A stretch of DNA of 64,000 bases from an uncultured Synechococcaceae cyanobacterium (GCA_902578445.1 CACHDC010000003.1:1-64000); one strand, 5' to 3'; shown: positions 47,333 to 57,217, counted from the stretch's first letter. The notes: generated by a model from the sequence alone, not told the origin. Numbers and translations: made by a program.

Positions 47333-48328
47333 ATGATAAATAAAAATGAAAGAATTTTTATTGCGGGAGCTACTGGTATGGTAGGTAGCGCAATTAAGAG
47401 GGCATTTGTAAAAGAAAATTCTGAAAAAAATGGAAGTAATCACATATTACTTACACCTTCTAGAAAGGAACTAGATCTTTTTGATTTAGTTGCAGTAAAA
47501 AATTGGTTTCTTAAAAACAAGCCCACAATTGTCATAATAGCTGCCGCAAAAGTTGGAGGTATTTACTCTAATATGATTTATCCAGCAGATTTTTTAATTA
47601 AGAATTTAAAAATACAAACTAATATTATTGAATCTGCTTATTTAAATAAAGTAAAAAGATTATTATTTCTTGGGAGTAGTTGTATTTATCCTAAATTCTC
47701 GGAGCAACCAATAAAGGAAGAATCTTTGTTGAGAGGTTCTCTTGAAAAAACAAACGAATGTTATGCAATTGCAAAAATATCAGGTCTTAAACTTTGCGAA
47801 TCAATGAGAAGTCAATTTGATTTTGATGCAATTTCTTTAATGCCTACAAATTTATATGGACCCAACGATAATTATCATTATGAGAATAGTCATGTTATCG
47901 CATCTTTAATAAGAAAATTTTTAACTGCAAAAGCAAATAACTTACCTTCAGTTACTTGTTGGGGAACTGGTAATGTTTTTAGAGAATTTATGCATGTAGA
48001 CGATCTTGCAGATGCAATTATGTTTTCATTAAAATATTGGAATCCAGATCATGAAAATTCTCCAAAAGATATTTATGGAAATTCACTTAACCATCTTAAT
48101 GTTGGGACAGGTAAAGATATTACTATAAAGCAACTTGCTGAGATGATATCTAAGATTACGAAATTCGATGGAAATATAATTTGGGATGGATCAAAGCCAG
48201 ATGGAACTCCTAGAAAAACTTTAGATGTTTCTCAAATAAATAATTTAGGTTGGAATGCCAAGATTGAGTTATCTTCTGGATTACGAAATACTATAGATAA
48301 TTTAGATAAATCAGATTTTTCAAGTTAA
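47333..48328 (+). CDS. fcl: GDP-L-fucose synthase
   Basis: Epimerase/reductase that finishes GDP-L-fucose. The start at 47333 gives MINKNERIFIAGATGMVGSA; an in-frame upstream start would overlap gmd. The product is about 331 residues with GATGMVGSA, AAAKVGGIYSN, FLGSSCIYPKF, YAIAK for the catalytic Tyr/Lys, and PTNLYGPNDNYH. It closes the operon. The tRNA remnant lies 218 bases downstream. Confidence 0.95.
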   Translation: MINKNERIFIAGATGMVGSAIKRAFVKENSEKNGSNHILLTPSRKELDLFDLVAVKNWFLKNKPTIVIIAAAKVGGIYSNMIYPADFLIKNLKIQTNIIESAYLNKVKRLLFLGSSCIYPKFSEQPIKEESLLRGSLEKTNECYAIAKISGLKLCESMRSQFDFDAISLMPTNLYGPNDNYHYENSHVIASLIRKFLTAKANNLPSVTCWGTGNVFREFMHVDDLADAIMFSLKYWNPDHENSPKDIYGNSLNHLNVGTGKDITIKQLAEMISKITKFDGNIIWDGSKPDGTPRKTLDVSQINNLGWNAKIELSSGLRNTIDNLDKSDFSS

Positions 48329-48709
48329 TAAAAAAATAACCAACTTTTTCCCCAATAGCATTTATTATGCATATTAGAACTTTTGAATGATTAAAAAAAG
48401 TTTAATAAAGTAATAAAATCGGCTATTTTTATTTATTTAATTTTTTTATACCCTATATTGCACGAGAACTAATTTCCCCATTTTATATTTAGTTTTAACC
48501 TCTAATGCGTTTTATGATAATGGTGATACAATGTTTTATTCTTAACGGCATGCAGTGGTTTAGAGGTTCAAATTCTCTTGGCTCTATTGGTAATTTCAAG
48601 TTATTTCTATTAAATTATTAAAAAAAAATAGTGTTATTATTAAGATAAAATATTAAAAAGAAATATCTAAAGCCTTATATAAATTTAATAGTGTAAGGAT
48701 CAATTTCAA
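48329..48709. other. Intergenic stretch with tRNA remnant
   Basis: 381 bases without a credible gene. Its only clear content is the tRNA-Ala 3' fragment at 48547-48586 and the TCAAGTTAT repeat at 48596-48604, which also follows the intact tRNA. Confidence 0.6.
48547..48586 (+). pseudogene. Degenerate 3' fragment of tRNA-Ala(GGC), probable integration scar
   Basis: Ungapped alignment with bases 44381-44420 of the intact tRNA gives 30 of 40 identical positions, starting at the anticodon GGC and ending at the discriminator A. The T arm still pairs (AGAGG with TCTCT, loop TTCAAAT), while no matching 5' acceptor strand exists upstream. The nine bases TCAAGTTAT recur downstream of both copies. This is the pattern of a duplicated attachment site left by a tRNA-targeting element. 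Confidence 0.75.
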
Positions 48710-50143
48710 ATGAAAATCAATTTTTTTAAACCAAGTTTTTTTTTACTCTTGTCTTTAATTTTTGGATTTTCTTTTTTATCTTACAAAAGTGCTGAATGTA
48801 AAAATCAAGCAATAGATCAGAGAAACAAATATTTATGCAAAAAAATAAAGCTTATTTCAAAAACAAATTTTTTTCTAGATAAAGGATTTTATACAATAGA
48901 TCTTTTATTAAATAATTATAGGAAATTAGGTTATTTTTCTTTAACAAATAGAGTAGTTAATAATTCTGAAGATACAAAAAAAAGATTTTCACAACTTAAG
49001 CCAAAATTTAACTTTAATTACGAAAAAGGCTCAAGAGAAAATGCAGGTTATATTTTAATATCCTTTGCAGATCCCAAAAAAGATGGAAATCCCTCAGTAG
49101 AACTTTGGGATCTAAATGAACAAACATTAATACATTCTTATGATTTTAATAATGAAGAACTTAGAAAATATATGGGAATTAATTTATCAGTTGGTCATCC
49201 ATTATTATTAGATGACGGCTCTCTTATTTTTAATACGACGAAAGGTATTTTGCTCAAGTCTGATATATGTGGAAGAATCATAAATTCAAATGAGAAAGGA
49301 TTTTTTCACCATAGTATAGAAATGGATGATTTGGGTAATATATATGTACCAACTTCAGTTAGATTTCATAAGTCAGAAAAATTACGTGAAGATTTTATTG
49401 AAGATAAAATAACACTTATAGATAAAGAATTAAATATAGTTGAGAATTTATCACTTATTGATTTGTATAGAGAAAATGGGTTTATAAATGATATATTTTC
49501 TTCAGAATATATACCAAAAGATCCTTTTCATATTAATGATATCCAACCTTTTGTAAATTCGAATAATGAACTTATCGCACTAATTAGTCTTAGAAATAAA
49601 TCTACACTCTTGGCAATTGATATAGAGAAAAATAAAATAATATGGAAAATAGAGAGGATTTCTTCTGGTCAACATGATATAGATATTATTAATACAAAAG
49701 ATGATTATATAGATATTTCTATTTTTGATAATAATACATTCATGTACAAAAATATTAGTTCAAAAGGTAATCGATTTTTAACATTTTCAAATCTTCCTAC
49801 AATTTTTAAAAACCAATCAAAACTTATTTCAACTGAGAAAGACTTTAAAAACCATAAATATGTAGTAGAGGATTTTTCTTGGTTGCCTTATAATTTTAGA
49901 CCTATAACAACATATCAAGGCCAATTTGAATATATCAAAAATAATAATTCTTTAATGATTGAGGAAACTGACTTTGGAAGGATTTTCGAAATTGATATAA
50001 AAAATAAAAAAATACTTTGGCAGTTCATCAACAAAAAAAAGATAGATTCAGTTAATTTTTTTACAAGTTGGTCAAGAAGAATGGAGAAACTTCCTGGTAA
50101 CTTAAGAAAAAAAGATTTTAAAACTTGTTTAAAAGATTATTAA
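48710..50143 (+). CDS. Arylsulfotransferase-like (ASST) secreted beta-propeller protein
   Basis: 477 residues with a hydrophobic signal or anchor at about 10-27. The mature part looks like a beta-propeller of ASST type: FFHHSIEMDDLGNIYVPT (about 197-214, with a His-His-x3-x-D-x-G pattern), HINDIQP near 276, GQHDIDI near 321 and later FEIDIKNKKILW. Bacterial ASSTs transfer sulfate between phenolic esters in the periplasm without PAPS. The His residues fit but activity is not shown. It is the first gene after the tRNA remnant. Confidence 0.7.
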   Translation: MKINFFKPSFFLLLSLIFGFSFLSYKSAECKNQAIDQRNKYLCKKIKLISKTNFFLDKGFYTIDLLLNNYRKLGYFSLTNRVVNNSEDTKKRFSQLKPKFNFNYEKGSRENAGYILISFADPKKDGNPSVELWDLNEQTLIHSYDFNNEELRKYMGINLSVGHPLLLDDGSLIFNTTKGILLKSDICGRIINSNEKGFFHHSIEMDDLGNIYVPTSVRFHKSEKLREDFIEDKITLIDKELNIVENLSLIDLYRENGFINDIFSSEYIPKDPFHINDIQPFVNSNNELIALISLRNKSTLLAIDIEKNKIIWKIERISSGQHDIDIINTKDDYIDISIFDNNTFMYKNISSKGNRFLTFSNLPTIFKNQSKLISTEKDFKNHKYVVEDFSWLPYNFRPITTYQGQFEYIKNNNSLMIEETDFGRIFEIDIKNKKILWQFINKKKIDSVNFFTSWSRRMEKLPGNLRKKDFKTCLKDY

Positions 50144-50338
50144 TTTATCTAAATAATTTATTAACTTTCTTTTCTTACTTAGAAATTAGATTGCTAATTT
50201 AAGATTTCAGTTTTCATTTACAAAAATATAAGCTATATATTTGAATTCTAAAATATGTAAATACTGTTTGAAAAAATTTAATTTATAACTTTTTTTCTTG
50301 AAAAAAGATTAATATTTTTTTTTAATTGGCTTTTCAGA

Positions 50339-52093
50339 TTACTCAAGTAATTTATCTCTAATGTCTTCTTCTCTTGTTCCATTTTCAATAATTATTTTTA
50401 ATTTCTTATTTAATTCTTTTAGAGGTGACTTTGTGACTTTTAAATCACTATTTTCATCCATACTTACTAAATAATTAAATTGACAAGAGGGTTCAAGCAT
50501 TGGGAAATCACTTCTTTGGTGTGCTCCTCTACTCTCTTTTCTTTGAAGTGCTGAAAAAATTGTAGCTTTTGCACTTATTAAAGAAGATTGCAAATCAAAA
50601 ATTAAAGCAAGATCTTCACAATTATATTTATCGATTCTTACGTCAATATCACTTAGCTTAGTTTTAATGCTTTCAATTTTTGATAACCCTTCTAAAAGTA
50701 AAATTTCATTTTTAATGACACCACAATATTTCCACATTATTAACCTCAATTCATGTTGCAGAGGCCTTACGAATTCATTCCCTTTTTTAATAAACTTATT
50801 AATATTTTCATGAGCACAAGCAATGGTTTTATTAGATCTTAATTGTTTATCTATTCTTGTTGAATAATTTGAAGCTGCAATACCAGCACGTTTTCCAAAA
50901 ATAAGAATTTCTGCTAAAGAATTGCCACCTAAACGATTAGCTCCGTGAAGCCCTCCTGCAACCTCTCCTGCCGCGAAAAGACCTTCAACAGAAGTTGATA
51001 AATTCTCTGGATTAACTAGGATTCCACCCATAGAGTAATGAGCCGTAGGGGCCACTTCCATTGGGAATTTTGATATATCAAGCATTTGCGCTTCAAGAAA
51101 TTGTCTGTATATACTTGGAAGTTTTTCAACTATGAAATCTTTACTTTTATGACTTATATCTAGAAAAACCCCACCATTTTTTGTCCCTCTGCCTTCTATG
51201 ATTTCCGTATAGTTTGCTATAGCTACTTTATCTCTCGTTGATAACTCCATTCTTTTTGGATCATAATTTTTCATAAATCTTTCTCCTTTATTATTGATTA
51301 ACTTTCCACCCTCTCCTCTTACTGCTTCGGTAACTAAAGTGCCTTCAATTTCCTCAGGCAAAACCATCCCAGAAGGGTGAAATTGTACCATTTCCATGTC
51401 TATTAATTTACATCCTGCTTTAAGGCTCAAATAATATCCATCCCCTGTATTTTCATTTTTTCTAGATGAACTTTTTTTCCACAACCTTGTATGTCCACCT
51501 GTACATAAAATAACTGCATCAGCAAAATGCACAGTTCTCTCTGAAGAATAAATATTAAAAGACATTGCTCCGAAGCAAGTATTATCTCTAACTAGTAGTT
51601 CAGTAACATATTGGTCGTCATAAATAGGAATCTTTAAATCATCTGATTTTTTTAAAAGTGTTTTTAAAATAGATAATCCAGTGAAATCTCCTGAATAGCA
51701 AGTTCTACGATATTTGTGGGCACCAAAAAATCTTTGATCAAGTTTACCATTATTTAATTTTGCAAAATTTGCACCCCATTCATCTATTTCTTTTACTAGG
51801 TATGGGGCTTCTTTGGCCATTATTTCAACCTTTAAAGGATCTCCGATGCCATAACCTTCTAAGTAAGTATCTATAAAATGATGTTCCCATGTGTCTTCTT
51901 TATCTAAATTTCCTAAAGCAGCATTAATCCCCCCTGCAGCTAAAACGGTATGGGCATCTGTTTTAGGCCTTTTCCCAAGAATGCATACATTAAGACCTAA
52001 CTTTTTTATCTCAATAGCAGATCTTAAACCAGCCCCTCCACAACCAATAACGAGAACATTTGTTATGTTAGAAAGATGATTTTTATCAAACAA
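50339..52093 (-). CDS. Succinate dehydrogenase/fumarate reductase-type flavoprotein subunit
   Basis: 584 residues, SdhA/FrdA/NadB-like: dinucleotide loop VIGCGGAGLRSAIEI (15-29), the possible covalent-FAD histidine in DAHTVLAAGGINAALG (47-62), QFHPSG, TEAVRGEGG, ARY-type RMELSTRD, and HYSMGGI, GEVAGGLHGANRLGGNSL. The C-terminal domain suits SdhA. No iron-sulfur (SdhB) or membrane subunit gene is adjacent, and both neighbours are unrelated polysaccharide genes. Start appears to be TTG. It could be SdhA with a distant SdhB, or a soluble FAD oxidoreductase. Confidence 0.85.
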   Translation of the reverse strand: MFDKNHLSNITNVLVIGCGGAGLRSAIEIKKLGLNVCILGKRPKTDAHTVLAAGGINAALGNLDKEDTWEHHFIDTYLEGYGIGDPLKVEIMAKEAPYLVKEIDEWGANFAKLNNGKLDQRFFGAHKYRRTCYSGDFTGLSILKTLLKKSDDLKIPIYDDQYVTELLVRDNTCFGAMSFNIYSSERTVHFADAVILCTGGHTRLWKKSSSRKNENTGDGYYLSLKAGCKLIDMEMVQFHPSGMVLPEEIEGTLVTEAVRGEGGKLINNKGERFMKNYDPKRMELSTRDKVAIANYTEIIEGRGTKNGGVFLDISHKSKDFIVEKLPSIYRQFLEAQMLDISKFPMEVAPTAHYSMGGILVNPENLSTSVEGLFAAGEVAGGLHGANRLGGNSLAEILIFGKRAGIAASNYSTRIDKQLRSNKTIACAHENINKFIKKGNEFVRPLQHELRLIMWKYCGVIKNEILLLEGLSKIESIKTKLSDIDVRIDKYNCEDLALIFDLQSSLISAKATIFSALQRKESRGAHQRSDFPMLEPSCQFNYLVSMDENSDLKVTKSPLKELNKKLKIIIENGTREEDIRDKLLE

Positions 52094-52195
52094 TTTTATT
52101 GTGGTCCTAAATAATTTCTTTAATTCTAACTCTTCTAATTTTAATTTTTTTTAATCCTCTTAAAAAGTTGTATTAATTTCCACGTTTTGGAAATT

Positions 52196-53020
52196 TTATC
52201 TTATTAATTTAAATTCTAATTTCATATATGGAATTAAATTAGGAAAAAATTTTAAAAATTTAATGATACCTAATTTGTACATTACCAATGCAAAAATTCC
52301 AACGAATATTTGCCTTTTTCGGAATTCTTTATCTTTTAATATTCTTAAAATCATAAAATCAATTATGTTTAAATCGTCCTTAAGTCTTAAATTATTAAGA
52401 TAGATATTGTTATTTACAAAATTCATAACATCTTTTTTCTTGATAAAGTTTAATGACTTCCACAAACCATCAAAATTATTTAACTTTTCAAAATTCCTTA
52501 TATAGTTTCGGAAAATGTATTGTGTTGTTTTCTTATTAAAGATAATAGGTATCCTGAAGTGACTTTCATATGGGAAACCGTAATTAGGGCAAAGTATTAT
52601 CAATTTGCCATTCTTCTCTAATAGGTTTTTAACTCTTATTAAAAAATTTGGCCAATCTTCTAAATGTTCAAATACATTTACACAAAAAATCAAATTATAT
52701 TTTGAGTTGGTTTTGAATTCTTCATAAGATTTATTCTCTATTGAAATACCTGCATCTTTAATTATTGTGTTCAATATCTCAAGTGAAGAAAATCCATCAT
52801 TGAAAGGTTCGATACCTTCAAAATGTAAGTTCTTGAAATTTTCCACTAATAAAGATAATAAAATACCACTCCCACAACCTATCTCAAGTACTTTATTCCC
52901 AGCTTTAAGATTATCGCAATATTTATAAATATTTTCATATCCAAAGATTGCTTCATTTATCCAGACAGAAGAGTCTTTTATCTCAAGACATCTAATATTA
53001 TCGAGAATTTTTGACTTCAA
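52196..53020 (-). CDS. Class I SAM-dependent methyltransferase
   Basis: 274 residues with SAM motif I VLEIGCGSGILLSLL (44-58), an acidic IEP at the end of the second strand, NVFEHLEDWPNF near 114-125, and a GKLIILCPN strand. The methyltransferase core is in the N-terminal 180 residues; the C-terminal part has a hydrophobic stretch (about 240-262). Substrate unknown, likely a sugar or lipid-linked glycan. TTG start. Same strand as the GT-C and GT2 genes upstream. Confidence 0.78.
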   Translation of the reverse strand: MKSKILDNIRCLEIKDSSVWINEAIFGYENIYKYCDNLKAGNKVLEIGCGSGILLSLLVENFKNLHFEGIEPFNDGFSSLEILNTIIKDAGISIENKSYEEFKTNSKYNLIFCVNVFEHLEDWPNFLIRVKNLLEKNGKLIILCPNYGFPYESHFRIPIIFNKKTTQYIFRNYIRNFEKLNNFDGLWKSLNFIKKKDVMNFVNNNIYLNNLRLKDDLNIIDFMILRILKDKEFRKRQIFVGIFALVMYKLGIIKFLKFFPNLIPYMKLEFKLIR

Positions 53021-53073
53021 ACTTATTACATTATTTAGAAATTACTTTATTATAGTATCGAAATTTAAACCAT

Positions 53074-54669
53074 CTAATTATTTATTAAATTAATCCAAAT
53101 TTTCATATCACTTAAATTTCTAGGATCTACAAATTTATAGAGAGTAACTGAATTTTTAGGATAATCTTTGGCTATTTTTTTACTTATAAAAATATTCTTA
53201 TTTAAGCCAATATTTTTTATTTTCTTAGAAGAATATTTAATCTTATCCATTGCTTCTAGCATTTTAATTTTTGTTGAATATGAAAAATTATTAAACCCCC
53301 TAAAATTATCAACGACAATAGAACACTTATTATTATCAGAATTTAGTATTTTATTAAGATCATTTTTATTTACATATGGTGATTCTATTTCTAAATATTT
53401 TGAGGTTTTTGATACTTTATATTTCGAGTTTTCTATATGTGAAATTGAAATAATTTCTTTTCTATTTAAATGAAAAGATAAGGCATTTATGTGATGAAAA
53501 ACAATAGGCTTAGATCCACATTCATTAGCAAACTTATCTATTTCTTGAATAACTTCATGAACAGGTATATTAAAATATGATTTAGTTGTACCAGAATGAC
53601 TAATTACATTTTGAATCCCGTATAGTTGAGAAATAAGGATTATAAAAATTGGGAAAAAATATTTTTTCTTATTAATTTTTAAGTCACTTATCCATTTGCT
53701 TTGTATTGGGGTCAATGTTACAAAGATTCTCAAGTACCCAGCTGCACCAGAAATTATTAAGGCGAGTAGTGATATCAAAAGAGGAATAAATATATTTGAT
53801 ATGGGCTTTGATTTTATTAAATTACGAAAACAAAAAATCATCAAAAAAGTTGTACTAACTATAGATAATATTCCAAGTGAAGAAAAAGGTAATACTCCCT
53901 GATTTGATAAAAAAGATGAAAAGACACCAATTATTAAATTTTTAATAGGGAAAAATAAATTCCCATCAAAACTAGATTCAGCAGAAGCATGATATTTAGT
54001 AAAAAAGAATAGTTGAGGAGAGAAAAGAAGAATATATATAACAATATTTTTAGATATTAAAATAAACTTTTTGCTCCAAGTGATTTCATGTTTGGAGTAG
54101 TAGTATAAAAAAATAGGAATTATAAAAATAAAAGTTATATATCCTGTAAGGGATAATAACAAAATAGAAAATACTAATTTTATTTCAAACCATTTAGAAT
54201 TTTTTTCTGGGATAATTAATAGCCAATTAAAAATAATCAAAAAATATGTATACCATCTTAATGATGTTCCCCACATTAGAACGGCTGGGTTACTTAAAAA
54301 AAATAAAGGGTATATTAAAGCGTGAATATCATGAGTATTCCTTTTAATATAGAAAGTAAGATTAAAAGTTGATGCAATTAAGAATATAGATAATAGTCCT
54401 CTAACATAATTCCAATTTTTTAAAAAATCGAAAATTAACCTATCAAAAATGTAAGACAAAGGTGGGTGGATATCATTTGTCTGGAGATAACGTAACATAT
54501 TCCCCCAACTTGTATTTTCTATAATTCCTATCGTCCAAAATTCATCATCATAACCTTTGGTTGTTAACGCAAATTGAAAGTAAATTATGCCAAAAATTCC
54601 GAAAATAAATATGTAAATATAATTTGGTATTTTGTTGATTCTTTGCAAAGAGATTAACAGTTTGTTCAT
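53074..54669 (-). CDS. GT-C type membrane glycosyltransferase
   Basis: 531 residues with about eight to ten membrane helices in the first 360 residues and a soluble C-terminal domain. After the first helix comes a TKGYDDEFWTIG loop (about 37-48) with the acidic pair expected for GT-C catalysis, then DIHPPLSYI. Family call is by architecture. The GT2 gene for a polyprenyl-phosphate sugar lies 8 bases upstream, so it probably supplies this enzyme's donor. Confidence 0.75.
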   Translation of the reverse strand: MNKLLISLQRINKIPNYIYIFIFGIFGIIYFQFALTTKGYDDEFWTIGIIENTSWGNMLRYLQTNDIHPPLSYIFDRLIFDFLKNWNYVRGLLSIFLIASTFNLTFYIKRNTHDIHALIYPLFFLSNPAVLMWGTSLRWYTYFLIIFNWLLIIPEKNSKWFEIKLVFSILLLSLTGYITFIFIIPIFLYYYSKHEITWSKKFILISKNIVIYILLFSPQLFFFTKYHASAESSFDGNLFFPIKNLIIGVFSSFLSNQGVLPFSSLGILSIVSTTFLMIFCFRNLIKSKPISNIFIPLLISLLALIISGAAGYLRIFVTLTPIQSKWISDLKINKKKYFFPIFIILISQLYGIQNVISHSGTTKSYFNIPVHEVIQEIDKFANECGSKPIVFHHINALSFHLNRKEIISISHIENSKYKVSKTSKYLEIESPYVNKNDLNKILNSDNNKCSIVVDNFRGFNNFSYSTKIKMLEAMDKIKYSSKKIKNIGLNKNIFISKKIAKDYPKNSVTLYKFVDPRNLSDMKIWINLINN

Positions 54670-54677
54670 TATTTAAT

Positions 54678-55682
54678 TTATTTATAATTATCAACTTTGT
54701 TGAAGTTATTGATAGACCTTATAAAGTAATGTGGTCTTGATTTAGTATCCAAATAAATTCTCATAATATATTCGCCTAAAACACCAATACCAATTAATTG
54801 AATTCCACCAAGAAATAAAGATGTAATAATTATTGATGCATAACCGGGCACACTTACTCCATTAATTAAAGTATTAAAAAAAATAAAAGAAGCAAATATC
54901 AAACTCAAAGTAGAAACTAACAAACCTAAAAAAATCCAAATCTTTAGAGGAAGTGGAGAAAATGAAAAAATTCCATCTAATGCATACCTCCAAAGTTTTG
55001 TGGGGCTCCAAGAGGTTTTACCTGCATATCGAGTATCTCTTTTATATTTTATATCTATGCTTTTGTAGCCTGTCCAAGGAATTAATGCTTTCGTAAAACG
55101 ACTTGATTCTCTCATTTCCGTAAGAGCTTTTAGAGCGTTAAAATTAAGTAATCTATAATCTCCAGCTCCATCTTTAAGTTGAATAGTATCTACCAATCGA
55201 TTAAAAACCTTATAAAACCATCTAGCCGTTGATGATTTAAAAAATGTTTCTTCTTTTCTATTGTCCCTAATCGCGGTCACAATTTCTGCACCATCATTCC
55301 AGCTTTTAATCATCTTAGGAATCAGTTCAGGAGGATCTTGTAAATCGCAATCAATCATTACTAATGCATCACACTTTTCCTTTGAATAATCTAAGCCAGC
55401 TAGAAGAGCAGCTTCTTTCCCGAAATTTCTACTTAATTCAATAAGAGTTAAATTAATTTTAGAATTGGAAATGTAAAGTTTATTTTTATATCCTTTAATT
55501 ATCTCTACTGTGTTATCTTTTGAACCATCATCAACAATGATTAAATCTGTAATAAAGTCTATTGATGAGACTCTTTCTATAAATTTATTTATTACCTCCT
55601 CTTCATTAAAACAGGTAGTTAAAACATGAATTTTTTCACCCCTCATGAATGAATTTCCTTTAAATCTAGAAATATCTTCCAT
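54678..55682 (-). CDS. GT2 polyprenyl-phosphate glycosyltransferase (GtrB/ArnC-like)
   Basis: 334 residues with an N-terminal GT-A domain: TTCFNEEEVI (17-26), IIVDDGSKDNT, LSRNFGKEAALLAGLDYS, MIDCDLQDPPE, then GDYRLL and TRYAGKTSWSPTKL, and two C-terminal membrane helices (about 243-265, 277-299). This is the DPM1/GtrB signature. It makes undecaprenyl-phosphate-linked sugar. An internal Met at residue 14 is an alternative start. Paired with the GT-C gene. Confidence 0.88.
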   Translation of the reverse strand: MEDISRFKGNSFMRGEKIHVLTTCFNEEEVINKFIERVSSIDFITDLIIVDDGSKDNTVEIIKGYKNKLYISNSKINLTLIELSRNFGKEAALLAGLDYSKEKCDALVMIDCDLQDPPELIPKMIKSWNDGAEIVTAIRDNRKEETFFKSSTARWFYKVFNRLVDTIQLKDGAGDYRLLNFNALKALTEMRESSRFTKALIPWTGYKSIDIKYKRDTRYAGKTSWSPTKLWRYALDGIFSFSPLPLKIWIFLGLLVSTLSLIFASFIFFNTLINGVSVPGYASIIITSLFLGGIQLIGIGVLGEYIMRIYLDTKSRPHYFIRSINNFNKVDNYK

Positions 55683-55842
55683 AATATTTCCCCATTTATT
55701 TCTTGTTTTAATAATACTAATATCAAATCTAGATTACTAATTTATTTAATTAAACTTATATAAATATTTTAGTTAGATTAAAATATAATTTACTAAAAAG
55801 ATATTATTTAAAAATTTATAATTTATATCTATTATGCATTTT

Positions 55843-56886
55843 TTAACTAAGAAATGCTCTAGTTCTTAATTTAGAATATAAGTCATTTGCATAATTTAAA
55901 TTAACTTCATTTAATTTTGGCAAATTTTCTTCGTATTTTTCGTTAGCCAATCTAAAAGAGATTCCAGATTCGAAATTATTTATATTTACTAATTTGCAAA
56001 TTTCTCTATAAACATTTTTGTTTATACACAAATCCTCATATGAAATCAAAAAAATATTTTTATTGTTTAAGATTCCACTCTCAAAAATCCATTCATAAGT
56101 ATTAATCCATTGAGAAATCCAATATTCAAAAGATAGTTTATTTTTATCTTTATACCAGAAATTAGATCCATAAATAAAAGGTTTTGCATTTAAACCAAAT
56201 TCAAAATGTCCTAGTGTATTCATATATTCAAGAACAAATGGATCTTTTCTTTGAATCTCTAAAAAATTCAAATGTTGGTTAAGTAATGAGAATGCATGTG
56301 AAATAGGTTCTCTTATCATTAATAGAAAGGTTGCATTTGGAAATTTTTTTGATAAAAAATGAAGCCTTTGATGATTATTATTATTTTTTACTATTAGTCT
56401 ATTCGAACCTTTATTAGAAGCATGTTTGTGAAGTAAAAATGAATAACCATGCAATAATTTTTCTGGAATCTCAATTAATTCTTGAAAGGGTTTATCTTCG
56501 CAAGGAGAAAATAACTTTAACCAAAATGGTTCATCTAAACACTCGGGAGAATCATTATTAATATGGATTCCGTCTTGATGAAATCTTTCCATTAAATTAT
56601 CATTATTTTTAGAAAAATTACTGTAATATTTTGATAATGACGGTGAGAGAACAAAAGGCATATCTTTATAAGTAATACTAGCTATTTCTCCACTTGAATA
56701 TATTTTATTTAGTAAAGCAGTACTTCCTGAGCGAGCTAAGCCAGTAATAAAAATATGATTTCCTAAATTATGATTTTTATTATAAAGACTTTTTTTAATT
56801 AACCTATTGAATAAAAATTGAGATAACACACTATCTCCAACGAATTGCCTGTGAAGAATTTTTTCTAAATTATGATAACTTGTCAT
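55843..56886 (-). CDS. Sulfotransferase family protein (P-loop, PAPS-type)
   Basis: 347 residues with a 5'-phosphosulfate loop FITGLARSGSTALLN (46-60) and a 3'-phosphate region FLLMIREPISHAFSLLNQ (about 188-205) with the expected Arg and Ser. Predicted to move sulfate from PAPS to a hydroxyl of a glycan or small molecule. Its start lies 17 bases inside the preceding small membrane-protein gene, so they are likely coupled. Confidence 0.82.
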   Translation of the reverse strand: MTSYHNLEKILHRQFVGDSVLSQFLFNRLIKKSLYNKNHNLGNHIFITGLARSGSTALLNKIYSSGEIASITYKDMPFVLSPSLSKYYSNFSKNNDNLMERFHQDGIHINNDSPECLDEPFWLKLFSPCEDKPFQELIEIPEKLLHGYSFLLHKHASNKGSNRLIVKNNNNHQRLHFLSKKFPNATFLLMIREPISHAFSLLNQHLNFLEIQRKDPFVLEYMNTLGHFEFGLNAKPFIYGSNFWYKDKNKLSFEYWISQWINTYEWIFESGILNNKNIFLISYEDLCINKNVYREICKLVNINNFESGISFRLANEKYEENLPKLNEVNLNYANDLYSKLRTRAFLS

Positions 56887-57202
56887 TTAAAAGCAATATA
56901 AAGTAAGGAGATAAGGGAATAATAAACATTATTTGGCTATTTATTTGAATTAAATTAATTATTAAAAAAACGATCAAGTAAGGTAATGAAAATAATATTA
57001 GTTTAAAAATTAGTATTGAACCTGTTTTGCTTAATTTATTTAGTGAATATTTTAAATCATTTAAATCATTAGAAAATTCTTTAAATTGAAATAGTGAATC
57101 AATATAATTTTTTAGTGAGTCTCTCAAATTTAATTTTTTTATATTCCTTTTAATTAAATAAGATGAAAAAACACAAATTAAGATAATTATTATTAGGTTC
57201 AT
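56870..57202 (-). CDS. Small membrane protein of unknown function, 110 aa
   Basis: Hydrophobic segment at the N-terminus (about 2-16), a charged helical middle (20-60), then two hydrophobic stretches (about 63-83 and 86-104). No family recognised. The arrangement is head-to-tail with the 89-residue gene upstream and the sulfotransferase downstream, overlapping the latter by 17 bases. It may anchor or assist the sulfotransferase, by inference from gene order only. Confidence 0.6.
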   Translation of the reverse strand: MNLIIIILICVFSSYLIKRNIKKLNLRDSLKNYIDSLFQFKEFSNDLNDLKYSLNKLSKTGSILIFKLILFSLPYLIVFLIINLIQINSQIMFIIPLSPYFILLLNDKLS

Positions 57203-57217
57203 ATTGATTTGATTAAG

